Of a stretch of DNA of 64,000 bases, positions 45,158-56,870 are shown piece by piece; position 1 is the first letter of the stretch, and each line of letters begins with the position of its first letter. The DNA is taken from positions 124,001 through 188,000 of the forward strand of contig JAIXMO010000031.1 of assembly GCA_025677825.1 (NCBI GenBank). Direction: 5' to 3'. The position numbers were made by a program, and so were the translations under genes. Below the pieces are notes generated by a model that saw nothing but the letters and a program-made list of their open reading frames with translations, made no database searches and had not been told where the DNA came from. This DNA is from Helicostylum pulchrum (lineage: Eukaryota > Mucoromycota > Mucoromycetes > Mucorales > Mucoraceae).

Positions 45158-46299
45158 ATGTCTACAGTTACAAGAAGAAGAGTTCCAGGTCAAGGCTCAA
45201 ACTCGGATGACGATACTATCAGTAGCCCAAATCCTGACCCAACAACTCAACATGCTTCGGCTGAAAAAAAAATAGCTTATGACCCTCGTGACATAGATGA
45301 AAGTAAATCTACTCCCAAGTTAACTTTAATGGAAGAAGTTTTACTATTAGGTCTTAAGGATAAGCAGGTATTTTTAAGTTCTTTATTACTACTATAAAAA
45401 ACACGTGTTTTTAATATTTTTTTATTGTATTAGGGATACCTTTCATTCTGGAATGATAGTATTAGTTATGCTTTACGTGGCTGCATTGTTATTGAACTAG
45501 CTCTTCGGGGTCGAATTGCTATGATAAAAGACTCAAATCGCCGAAAATATCCTTTATGTGATCGATATATTGAAGTAATTAATGATACTTTGACAGGCGA
45601 AGTCTTGTTAGATGAAGCTTTAAAGATGATGAAAGTGAGTGAAAAGATGAGCGTATCTAGTTGGATTGATTTAATGAGTGGTATGCAGTAAAAAATATAC
45701 TATCAAAGGGTGATCTTTTTTTTTGTTAATACATATATAATATTAGGTGAGACATGGAACGTTATGAAAATTGGATATCAATTAAAGCAAGTTCGTGAAC
45801 GTTTAGCTAAAGGTTTAGTTGATAAAGGTGTACTTCGAACTGAAAAACGTAATTTCTTGTTATTCGATATGGCTACACATCCAGTAGCCGATCCAGCAGT
45901 AAAAGAAGAGATTATCAAAAGAGTTTGTACTATGTTGGTAACTCGTGTATCACCTGCTTCTGTAGACGCTCAATCAGATGTACCTCACGCCTATGTTAGA
46001 ACTATTAGTATGATTTGTGCCGCATATGCTGCTAATGTACTGGAAAATGCTTTACTTTATTTGCAACAAGATTTAAGAGAGCAAGCATTTAATAAGGTAG
46101 ATGAACTCATGAATGACTATTCTTCTTGGCCGTTTACTAGTAGTAACGGAAAAGTTGAAATACCTACTGGAACTGATCTTTCATTGGAAGTTGTTGCTAG
46201 TGTATTGAATGTTCTTGCTAAAATGGATGCTATTGTAAGTAGAACCACTTGTTTAATTGTTTTACCTTATTTTTTACTAACGTTTTACAATAGCTGTAA
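45158..46299 (+). CDS. VPS74: VPS74/GOLPH3 Golgi PI4P-binding adaptor
   Basis: Exons 45158-45367, 45434-45680, 45747-46234 and a tiny terminal exon 46294-46299 (CTG TAA) give 316 residues. The terminal exon was chosen because family members end in MD-x-(I/L)L, and the ACAATAG acceptor with a TTACTAAC branch site supports it. The GPP34 domain is clear: [33 protein letters not shown] with the PI4P-contacting Trp, [19 protein letters not shown], and [20 protein letters not shown] with the beta-hairpin. The N-terminal tail carries the RRR motif used for membrane or COPI contact. VPS74 holds glycosyltransferases in the Golgi. It is divergent from the PMT-like gene, with 375 bases between starts. 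Confidence 0.95.
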
Positions 46300-46626
46300 A
46301 TCTTTCCTCCTCCTCCACACCTTCTTACTCTTTATACACTTTTTTTTTAATTTCTTTTCCTCGTATATAAAAACATCTGATCTAAAGTCAAAGTCTCTTT
46401 TCCTCTCTCCCCCTCTCTCTCTCTTTCTTTCCTTTTTAACAGGAGAAAAAGTATGTCAAAGTTAACAAACAATATCACCATAACGCAACTTTCTCTTCTA
46501 TCTTTTACATTAAAAAACCCTATTTTCGTACTACTTTTTTCTTACTGAAGCAGTCACCTTTTTCTTTTAAAAAAGCTTTTTTTCTAATTTTATCGTTATT
46601 CAAGTATCCTTCTTGTATTAGTAATA

Positions 46627-48930
46627 ATGTCTGCCAACGGACCTACCACTTTTTTCGATGACGGAAAAGACGTTATAGAAAGACAACTCGAAGTCAAGAG
46701 TGAAAAACATAAAAATATTAATGAATTGTATGAAATCGATCGTACCGTAACTCGAATTGCCGAAGGAGGTTTTAAGCGTATTGCGCTTCAATTTCCTGAC
46801 GAGTTTTTAGCTGACGCTGCAGCTGTAGCCAGAGAATTAGTAGCGAGAACTGGTCAAGATATTTTTATTTTAGCTGATACCTCTTATGGTAGTTGTTGTG
46901 TTGATGAAGTAGCTGCTGAACATGTCAATGCTGACTTGATCGTTCATTACGGTAGATCTTGTTTAAGTCCGTAAGTTTTTGTCTTTTTTACAAAAGGGAA
47001 AGGTTTACCTAATTAATTTTTATATATAGTACTTCTCGTTTACCAGTATTATATGTATTTGGCCAACAACCCGTTGATTTAGAACACTGTCAAAATGAAT
47101 TCCGCATGCTTTTCCCCAACAAAACTACACCTGTTATTATCATGTGCGACGTAGAATATTCTTATGCTGCAGAAACTTTGATAGCCGAATTATCAAAGAC
47201 TTATCAACGTATTATTCCAACCATTATTCAAACTGAATCAAAATTACAATCTACTTTAGGTTCCAGTTCCTGTTGCAGTCACGACCAAACTAAGAGCAGT
47301 AATGGAGCTTGTTGTGGAGGTGTATCTAATGTTGAAAAAATAGACAGCTGTTGTGGTAAAAATGATTGCAAAGAAGAAATCGAAGAAGAAATCGAAGAAG
47401 ATGATGAAGAGGAAGGTATTTTACCTCCTTCTGCACCTATTGAAAATGTTGACGCATTAAAGGAGGAGATGAAGCGCGGTGGTCGTTACTTTGAATTACC
47501 CGAAAACATTGCGATTGAGAATTGTTCTATATTCTTTATTGGTAAAGAAAGCTTAACTTTAACCAACATTATGATGGTTCATAACAAATGCCCCGTAAGA
47601 TCAAAGTATGCTATGGCATTTTTTTAGTTTTTTTACACTAACCAAAAAAAAATCTTATAGCTCTATACATACGATCCCAAGACCATGATGGCTAGAAAAG
47701 AATCAGTACAGGTCAATAGAATGTTAATGAAGAGATACTTTTTAGTTCAAAAGGCAAAAGATGCTGATACAATTGGTATTGTTGTGGGCACTTTAGGCGT
47801 TGGTAAAATGTTTTAACTTGATATAAAAAAAACGCACTCGATAAATTAACATGCATAAATTCCTCTCCTCGATAGCTTCTTACTTGAACATTATCGATCA
47901 CTTGAAGAAAGTGATCAAGGCATCAGGGCGTAAAGCATACTTCTTTGTCATGGGAAAATTAAACGTAGCTAAAATGGCTAATTTTATGGAAATTGACTGT
48001 TATGTTTTAGTTTCTTGCCCTGAAAATAGTTTGATTGATTCCAAGGTATGTGTAAAAAGCAGGAGAAACAAAAACAAACCTTTTTTTTTTTTGTTTACTG
48101 ACGAGTTCTTTTTTTTATGAGTACAGGAGTTTTACCGCCCAATTGTAACACCATTCGAATTAGAGATTGCTCTTATCAGGTATTATTAAATTTATACATG
48201 CATGAACATGTGTACACGGGAAATAACATCAATTTTTTTTTTGATAGGGACATGGAATGGACTGGCAACTATATTACTGATTTCTCAATGCTTTTGCCTC
48301 AATTACGTTCAGATGATTTCACATATGACGAAGTATGGTTTCATACAGATCTAGAACATATTTAAATACTGACATCTGTTATTATTATTTTTATATACAT
48401 AGGAGAAAGATGAAAATGCGTCTAGTGATGAAGAACCCCATTTTTCCATGATTACAGGCCAATACAAATCTGGACCTTTCCATAGAGTAGGCGGAACAGC
48501 CAAAGATGGTAAGCCAAAAAAAAAACAAAAACACTAAACTGGTTATACTTTCTACACAGATTTTAACATGCATTTATTTGATTTTTTTTTTATAAAAAAA
48601 AGATTCAGGTGAAGTTCTGACAAGTACATTGACAGATTTGACATTAAGAAGCAAAGAAACAAGCATATCTATGCTTTTAAATAGTACTGCAGGTAAACAA
48701 AATGTGTATAAATAGAGTCGTATATTTATATAGTATCTTTTTTTTTCTGTCTCCTTTTCTTTCATACTAACTGCATTCCTGATGACATAGGAGAGTATCT
48801 TAAGAATAGAACTTATCAGGGTTTAGAGGCTAATATTGGTGAAGATGATGCTGCTGATGTCTTGGAAGGTCTCTCGGGTATCGCTAGAGGATACGTATAT
48901 GAAAAAGATGAAGACGAGGTCAATAAATAG
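46627..48930 (+). CDS. DPH2: Diphthamide biosynthesis protein 2
   Basis: Nine exons (46627-46970, 47030-47594, 47661-47802, 47876-48045, 48127-48179, 48248-48332, 48403-48508, 48603-48692, 48791-48930) give 564 residues. Domain 1 has [14 protein letters not shown] and [20 protein letters not shown]. Domain 3 has [34 protein letters not shown] and TPFELEIAL, then [12 protein letters not shown]. With Dph1, Dph2 forms the radical-SAM-like iron-sulphur complex that starts diphthamide formation on translation factor EF2. Between domains 1 and 2 there is an unusual insert (about residues 192-245) with CC-x(n)-CC pairs followed by an acidic run. Some fungal Dph2 proteins have inserts here; this composition is notable. 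Confidence 0.94.
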
Positions 48931-50259
48931 TTTTTTCCTCTAATATTTGTGTAAATAAAAAAATATAATAAAAAAGTTCATCTTACCGTATTCAGAATAT
49001 GTTCTTTTTTTTAAAAGAATAGTTCTTTTTTCCTTTATTGGTGTTGTAAAGAATACTCTATTTCCTGAAGAAAAATATATAACGCAACAAAAAAAAAAGA
49101 TACATTTCTGAATATGCAAAGTGTGCTAGCCGTACTTGAATTTCAATATCGTTATGAAGTGATCTGCAGGGATAATCCAGGGCATTTTCGAGTAACTACT
49201 GTACCGAGCTCTCACTATGGTTCTTGTCAAATAGTAATAACAGTTAAGATTGCTTCTAGATCTATGTAAGATACCCCCTATTGTGAGCGTTAAATATAAA
49301 AGGCTTTTATGTATTAATTTCATTAAAGAAAGTTTTTTAAACATGTGTCAAAAAAAGTATATTTTACTATACTGTCAAATTTTAATACTTCCCTATTCTT
49401 CTATATAATGTTTTTTATATACTACCTTTTTTTAATAAAGAATTACATGTTTGTTAAAACTCGACTCATCTTTTTTGAATAAAAGAAGAAATAGAAGTAG
49501 ATCGATCCATTTATTACTCAAGAAGGTTCGATCGTCGACTGGCGCGCATATTTTTTTTTGCTAAAAAAAGTAAAAATCGCATACCAATGGCTTCTTCTAT
49601 ACTAGTTCTACTGTTGTAGCGTCTACAAAAGCTATATCAGTAATCTTAATTCTCTATGTCGTCATTGAAGCAAAGAATTGTAAGTAATAATCGAAAGTAA
49701 TCGTATCCCAAGTAATCGTATCCCAAGTAAAAAAAAAACGAAATATGGCTTTAACCTAGTATGTACAACATACCATTTAATTTCGCTACAGTTTTTTTTT
49801 TACTGGGCCATTTAAACGCTATTTAAACTACATACTTATTATCAGATGGCATAATGATTGGATCGTTTTTTTTAGTGCGCATATAGTTTGAATGGTTTAT
49901 TTGTTGACCCGTTATGTATGTATGCATTGATATATCGGAACTGCTAATAAGAAAAACAGACTCCCTGTTTAATAGGGATCCCTTTTTTTTTGGCCCTGAA
50001 TTTCTCAATGTTTGCGTATACAATAGTTTTCAAAACAAAAATAGAAAAGTGCCAAATAAAGACACTCATTCCATTATTTTAGTTTATACTGTCAACACAA
50101 AGTGAGATAGTCTGTTATAAACCCCCTTACCATTGGAATTTTTTTTTTGTTACTTGTTTACGCCCCCATAACTATGTCCTATATAAACTTGCTAAAAAAT
50201 AATTTTCGTATTCTATCTACTTGATACTTTCATTTATTTTTATTACTTTTTTTATTTCA
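48931..50259. other. Non-coding region upstream of the homeobox gene
   Basis: No credible gene is seen. A small tandem repeat of AGTAATCGTATCCCA lies near 49697-49727. The last 150 bases contain a TATA-like box and a T-rich leader of the homeobox gene. Confidence 0.6.
50180..50187 (+). promoter_or_regulatory. TATA box of the homeobox gene
   Basis: TATATAAA lies 73 bases upstream of the ATG at 50260 and is followed by a T-rich leader. The sequence is a consensus match, and the distance is usual. Confidence 0.4.
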
Positions 50260-51613
50260 ATGACATTGGAAACGATGCAACCTTTTGAGCAATCATTTAC
50301 TATTTTACAAGATCAAGATGAAGACAATCATTCTAATTGCATCTTCACTTCACCTATTGCAGATTCAGATAGTTACCTTCTCGAAACCTTTCACCAGTAC
50401 CCTCATGGAGACTTTCGTCCTACCTTTTACAACCCGTTTGAGATAAAACACAGACGTCGTACCTCACGCGCTCAACTTAAAGTATTGGAAAAATCCTTCT
50501 TTGAAAACCCAAAGCCTAGTGCAACCATTCGTCGTATTCTAGCCCAAAAACTTGACATGACCCCTCGTGGTGTTCAGATTTGGTTCCAGAACCGAAGAGC
50601 AAAAGCAAAGTTACTCAGAAGAAAATCAACAGTTCAACAACAGCGCCATCAACAGTTACAAAGCTCTGATGAAAACGAAGATGATGACGAAGAGGAAGAA
50701 GAGTACAGTAGCGATAGTAGTAGATCTATTGAGAATAAACCAAAGAAAAAAAATTCAACCACTTCTGACCTCAATCAATCTTCTGTCTTATTCTCTCAAT
50801 TCTTGGCTAACGTACAGAATAGCCAAGATATCGATGACTTGGCCTGCTTTATGCCTGCAAACAATAATATCGATCAACCACAACAGACATTTATGAGAGA
50901 CAATATGAATTGGACGAACTGGCAACAACATACCTCGATTAGCGATAATGTTAGAACAGTAGCTGCTGTTGCAGCAGCAACTGCAGTAGCCACTTCAGTT
51001 GCTCCTACAAATCATTATGATCCTTCTATGCTTGCTTTAGGAGGTGCGCATCATTGGCTTGGCCACAATAATGACGATATATTCCATCATCAACAAACAT
51101 TGAGAAGAAAGTCATGTCCTGCACCAAAAAATACAATGACCATGTCAGACATGCATTACAGTAACCAACAAACCCCGTATATTTCTTCTTCTTGGCCACA
51201 CTCAATGACATCTCGTGTAAATATATAATATATTTATGTACTTGAGATATTTTAAAAAAATTAACATAATTCGTATCTAGAATAAAGAATTCGATGACCA
51301 AGGAAATTCTTCTCCGATGCCTTTATTCAATAACTTTAAACGCAATTTCTCTTACGATTCTAACGCTTCAATGGATTACTATTCTATGCAAGATATTCAT
51401 CTTAATTATGCCTCTCATCAGCAGTTAACACCACCTTTGACAGCTTCGTGTTCAGCTTCAACAGTGGCTGGATCACCCATCTCTTTAGATACTTTATACA
51501 ACGATCCGGCTGTGATCCCTCATAATGGATTTTACTCAAATAGTGCTAACCATATCTCTTCTCCATTATCTGCAACTCATTTAGTTACAGATATAATGCC
51601 AAGCTTTGTTTAA
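50260..51613 (+). CDS. Homeodomain transcription factor
   Basis: Two exons (50260-51216 and 51281-51613) give 429 residues. The homeodomain occupies about residues 64-123: KHRRRTSRAQLKVLEKSFFE, then KPSATIRRILAQKLDMT, and the recognition helix RGVQIWFQNRRAKAKLLRR with the invariant W, F, N and R. It is a typical 60-residue domain, not a TALE type. An acidic stretch (about 140-155) and long Ser, Gln, Asn and Ala regions follow, as expected of a fungal regulator. The target genes are unknown. I chose the ATG at 50260 because the upstream frame to 50221 is just hydrophobic leader sequence without an ATG. Confidence 0.9.
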
Positions 51614-52138
51614 ACTATCCACACAATTTTTTCTTTCCGTTCATTATTCATGCTTATTCCCCATCTCCAACAGCTCACTTTTATATATATTGCACAACTT
51701 ACAAAAAAAAACTGTATGAAAATTTTCTATATTTTACTTTTTATGCCCCATCATTTCCCTTATTAATCATATACACATACAAAAATAGCGCTTCCTCCCC
51801 TTTTACACACACCATCACACACATATATATATGAACTCCTGTATCCATATACATATTACACATTCCTTCTCTGCATCATCCGTCTTTCTTCCCTTTTTTT
51901 CTCCCCCACTTCTTTTTTTATTATTTCGAGCAGAAAAAAAAAGATGAGGAGACAGCTTGGAAAGATAGAAATCATTTTTTATAAAAAGGAAACCGGTAGA
52001 TCATGATTTCCTTTCTATACACAACCATTCACATTTTTTTCATATATTTTCTTTATATGCAAATATTTTCTTTTTGTTTTTTATTATTATTAAAACAGAA
52101 TTGTTCCGAATAAATATTTTTTTTAAAAATAATAATAA
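51614..52138. other. 3' sequences between convergent homeobox and DIS3 genes
   Basis: Pyrimidine- and A-rich spacer of 525 bases containing CACACA and TATATA microsatellites. No gene is seen, and both transcripts must end here. Confidence 0.6.
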
Positions 52139-55100
52139 TTATTGTCTAGATTTTTTAGATTGGCAATCATCTTCAACCTCTTCAATTGCTCTCTTCTTAT
52201 CAGATACACTAACACCTTCCACAAAAGGCTCAACCAATTTCATCTTCATAGTTTGACGCATACCAAGTTCATCACCTTCAACAGAGATTTGAACCTTGAC
52301 ACTATCAAATGTCTTTAACTTGATATCTCCAGCAGTTAAACTCTTATCATCATCATCATATACAAATGGTGACGATGTACTTCCTTTGCTGGTGGTATAA
52401 ACAATACTTTCCACGCCATATTTAGGTACAAGTACAATAATACCGTTCTTTAATACACGAATAACACGACCTTCTTCAACTTCTGTCTTGTTTCTAAAGT
52501 AAATACCCGTAAACAATTCAACGGAACTACGACTGGCTTGTTGTGCCATTCTGTTACGGAAATTGAGGTTATCACAGAGTTCTTTCATCTTGGTCATATC
52601 AGTAAGTTCATGACCGTAAGCAAGGTCTGATTCAATACAGGCTTGTAATAAACGATGTACAATGATATCTAGTTGTACATAATATATAAGTATAAATTTT
52701 TTTACATGTATAAAATATATATATATATATATCTTTTACCTGCATAACGACGGATAGGAGAAGTGAAATGAGTATAAATAGGACTGGCTAAACCATAATG
52801 CAAGAAATCAGATTCAGCCTCAGTACCAGAACAGAAATATTGAGCTTGCATCATACAACGCGTAGTCATAATACGCACCAAGTTATTAAAGTAAGGGTCG
52901 TCAGGTAACACGGCTCTATCGAGTGAATCGGCCAAAGCCTTTGAACTATCTGTTTCCAATGTAAATCCTTTTTCAGCCAAAGTTTTACGAAGTTGATCAA
53001 AGTTATTTGTAGGAGGAGGAGCATGTCTACGAAGCATAGCAGAACTAGGGAATTTTGCATAAATTGTTTTAGCTACAGAAATATTAGCCAACAACATGAA
53101 TTCCTCAACAAGTGCATTGGTTTCTTTTAATCCCTTCATCTCTACATCTACTGGATCTTGTGAATCGTTTTCGAGACGGAAACGAACTTCGGGTGAAGAT
53201 AACGTTAAGGCACCAGCGTCCATACGTCTTTGACGAAGGATCTTGGCGAATTTGTTAAGGACACGGATACCCTTAGTAACATCGTCTTGCATACGTTCAT
53301 CGTCAATACGTGTTTGTGCTTCTTCGTATGTAAATGAAAATTTGGATCGAATAATACTCTTGGTGAAATTGACATTGACAATCTCTGCATCTTCATTCAT
53401 TTCCCAAATACAAGAGAAAGCTAAACGGTCAACATTGGAGCGTAATGAACAAAGGTTGGTACCCAGCAAAGAAGGCAACATATCGATACGCTTATCGACA
53501 AGGTAGACGGAGGTACCACGAGCAGCGGCTTCCGTATCCATAGGCATACCGTATTTTACAAAGTAGGTTACATCGGCAATGTGAACACCGATTTCATAGT
53601 TACCATTAGGAAGAGTGCGTACGTGAAGTGCATCATCAATATCGGTACATCCTGGAGGATCGATACTACAGACGTTCAAGTCACGGAAATCGCGTCTGTT
53701 TTCGTCATTTACATGTTTATCAAGAACAATCCATTGATCTCCTTCAACAGGAAGATCTTCAAGTACTCGCTTAGAGAATTCTTGGTATGGGACGTCGTGC
53801 TCTAACAATAAAACTTCTGTCTCGGTTTCTCTGTCACCGGAAGAACCTAATACTTTAACGAAATGACCGAGAGGAATACTATAATGTACATTAGAAAGGG
53901 TTCTTTGTGAATTTTTTTAGGTTACTTACCCCGAATTTACGGGCCAGCTGTCAATTGCTACGACAATACGGTTACCAAGTAAAGTACTAGCTTGAGAAGT
54001 TCTGATCTTAATAGGCGGAATACGACGATCAATAGCACGGAAAATAACGTTGGTAGGTCCCTTGGATTCTCCTTGAGAAGGAGCAGTATTCTTGACAATA
54101 AAACCACAATAACTAATACGTATGTAACAAATTAAAAAACAAGTTCATCATACTAATTTTTTTAACTTACGGTCTCCATTTCTTTCTAATAATACCAACT
54201 ACTTTACCAGTAGGTTCAGCTTCTTCATCAGTCATAGGATCATGCTTTAAATCCTCAGCCTCTTCTTCTCCATATAATTTTTCATCGTCTTCGTCTTCAA
54301 TAGCTACTGATGCACTACGCTTCCATTCACTCTTGGGTAATAATTCAACAGCTACAATATCGCCTTGAATACAACGGTTAAAGTTCTGACGTCCTAAAAT
54401 GTAAATTGTCTTCATTTCTCCTTCTACTTCACCAACAACAGTAGCCTATAAATATTGTTTTAATATATCATTTCTATAAGTTATTGTTTTTTTAATACTT
54501 ACTTCGTGTACGTTATGTTGACTGACATTGAAAGATGATTGAATAAGTGTACCCTTCTTAATTCCATTTTTGATTTGAGCAGGTGTTAAGTGCTCTTCGT
54601 AAACTGTCTTTTCTTCACTGGCGGCTTTAGGTGCTGATACCATGTCGAGTAATTCGGGAACGTCTTTAATACTTTCGACATATTCAGGAACTAAATATAC
54701 ATACTTTTAGTCAAATTTGAAAAAATAGTTTTTTGTAAGTACCGTACCTCCACTGTTTTTAATACCAGTTGCAGTGGCCTTCTCTCGGTTTCCTCTGTCG
54801 TCTGTCAATAAAAGAATATCGATTTCTCTACCAGATCCATTGGCCTTTAAATGATCCTTGTACCACTTGGCAGCAACACGAATAGCTTTTTAGAGTTTTT
54901 TTTTAATATTTTGGAAATCATGCAACGTCTTTTTCTCTCTATATAATTCTTACCTCTGTCGTTTCTATCGTTAGGTGTTTCGTCCTTTAACTTCTCGATA
55001 AATGTGTCACTATTTCATAAAAAAAAATAGTTTAGAAATCTCTTTTCAAAATACATACTCTTCTTTTTTAAAAAAAACTTACCGTTGATGCTCGTTAGCA

Positions 55101-55508
55101 AATAAGTAAAAGCGCTTTGTCTTATCGGCTAAAATAGCATTAAGTCTGTTATAAACTGGAAGACTTAAATGACGAACTTCTTCTCTTACGGTTTGTAATA
55201 CAATAACGTCTTTAATAGCTGGGTGTTCCATAATATCAAGCTAAAATAAAAATTTAGTATCTAAGAGCGATGTCTGATAGTATTCTACTTTTTTTTACCT
55301 GACTAATAAATACGTTGGTATCAGGAATAATGTAATGAGCGGGGAATCCACTGGTGGCTTTAGGTTCCTCAGATAAAACAGGTGTATGTGTACAGCTCTT
55401 ACATATAGGTGAAGAGCATGGAATATCGTCTCTTAAATAATGTTCTTTTACAACTTTTACAACGTTACCCTTACGGGTACGTTTAACAAAGGACTTGGAT
55501 CTAAGCAT
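52139..55508 (-). CDS. DIS3: Exosome exonuclease/endonuclease DIS3
   Basis: Nine minus-strand exons (55508-55299, 55240-55083, 55009-54954, 54885-54748, 54690-54503, 54445-54171, 54112-53930, 53878-52740, 52668-52139) close exactly to 958 residues, the family length. The N-terminus has the CR3 cysteines ([14 protein letters not shown], about 26-39) and the PIN endonuclease start YIIPDTNVF. Cold-shock domains follow. The RNB exonuclease domain carries [16 protein letters not shown] (about 473-488) with the catalytic acidic residues, and later [22 protein letters not shown]-terminal S1 domain ends in a basic tail. DIS3/Rrp44 is the active 3'-5' nuclease of the RNA exosome in nucleus and cytoplasm. 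Confidence 0.97.
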
Positions 55509-56870
55509 TTACTTTCTTGTCGTAAAAAAAGATAGATCTTAGTTTCTATTTTTTTTTTCTTTGGAAACTTTATTTGGGGTTGTCAGTCACAGAGGTTTGT
55601 GACCATGTATTTGAAACTTTTCAAATTTGTTATAAGTATCCGTTTATGGGTCTTTCAATAATTTGTGCGTTAACCGTTTATCACAAACAAACAATAATCT
55701 TAATTAGATTTCTTTTGAAGCTTGGTTACTTGAAGTTGTCAGAGCCTCCAGACCATATTTTTTAATATTCTTGATTGCTTGAGAGCTGGTATACTCAACA
55801 GATATGTCAAAGTCGGGAGATGTCTTCTTGGCTTTGCTCTCAGATAGAAGCTTTTATATTTCGTTATAAAAGATCTTTTTATCCCATTCTTTGCCTCAAT
55901 ATACGAATTGTAGGGAGACAACTAACTCCCTATTATTCTTCTGTTATCATCGCTGTCATTTAGAAAACCAATTATATTTGCTTATTTTTTTCTTTCGTTC
56001 AATGTAATCATTAGAAGCTAAAAAGTGAAAGAGCTAGTCAATAAATCGTTAGAACATGTTATTTGCAAAAGAACTCCTAACTGTCTTGATCAAGCTGGGA
56101 CACGTTGCCAGAAAAAAAAAGGGGGGAAATCTTGATACACGGTCGATTAAAAAAATGTGTGCCATATTACTTTCCACTTACCTTTCGGTTTGTACGAACA
56201 TAAAATAAAAACCAAAACATGAAAACAAACAAAGCAAAATAATAAAAGAAGAAAGAAGAAAAAAGACAACTATTGAAAAAAAAGATATGGTAAAATAGGG
56301 CGTCTGTTTACTGACGTGATCTATTTACTATTTTTTTCATATACGTTACATGATTCTTTTTTATACGGAAAAAAGTAATGAAATACGACGACTGTGTGGA
56401 AAAAAACGCGTTGGCTATTTGCACGGGTTACACAGCGCACGGATTGATGTATAAAATTTTTTCTATGCGTGGGATGTACAAGAATTTGAAGACAATTACA
56501 CGTATTGCTGATCAGCGATGTATTAAAAGTCGATAAACATCTGACGGTGATTGTGGTTTCAGAACGATGTCGATCGCAATGATCGGGAGCCGAGAAAAAT
56601 AGAGAGAGGCAGAAGCTGATGTTCAAAAGAGTTCGACGATCGTATTTGGAGGGGGTGAACATACCCAGATCGCTTCGAACACTAATAACGTTTTAGTCGC
56701 GTAAAATATTTTGTTACTTCACAACTACCCTTGTGTACCCTTAAACCTTTGAATTAAAAGCGCTTAAACATAGAACCGTTAAAAAACCACATTTTTAAAA
56801 CACAGTTTTTTTTTATTCACATAAAACGCGACGTCTTTTTTTTTTTCTTCAAATACTTCATTGTTCTACT
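55509..56870. other. Non-coding spacer between divergent DIS3 and ITC1-like genes
   Basis: The frames at 55574-55765 (plus), 55739-55921 (minus) and 56321-56662 (minus) are short and have no splicing partners or recognisable motifs. The segment around 55560-55970 is less AT-rich than its surroundings and could be a worn mobile-element fragment. Promoters of both genes must lie here. Confidence 0.55.

Noticed and set aside
46441..46626. Alternative 3' exon of VPS74 after the CT-rich tract
   Set aside because: It would add an unrelated tail, while the nearer acceptor gives the conserved -IL end.
55574..55921. Overlapping short frames on both strands
   Set aside because: No motif or splice partners; at best a worn element fragment.
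56321..56662. 113-codon minus-strand frame upstream of the ITC1-like gene
   Set aside because: It is in the promoter region, lacks domains and has irregular composition.
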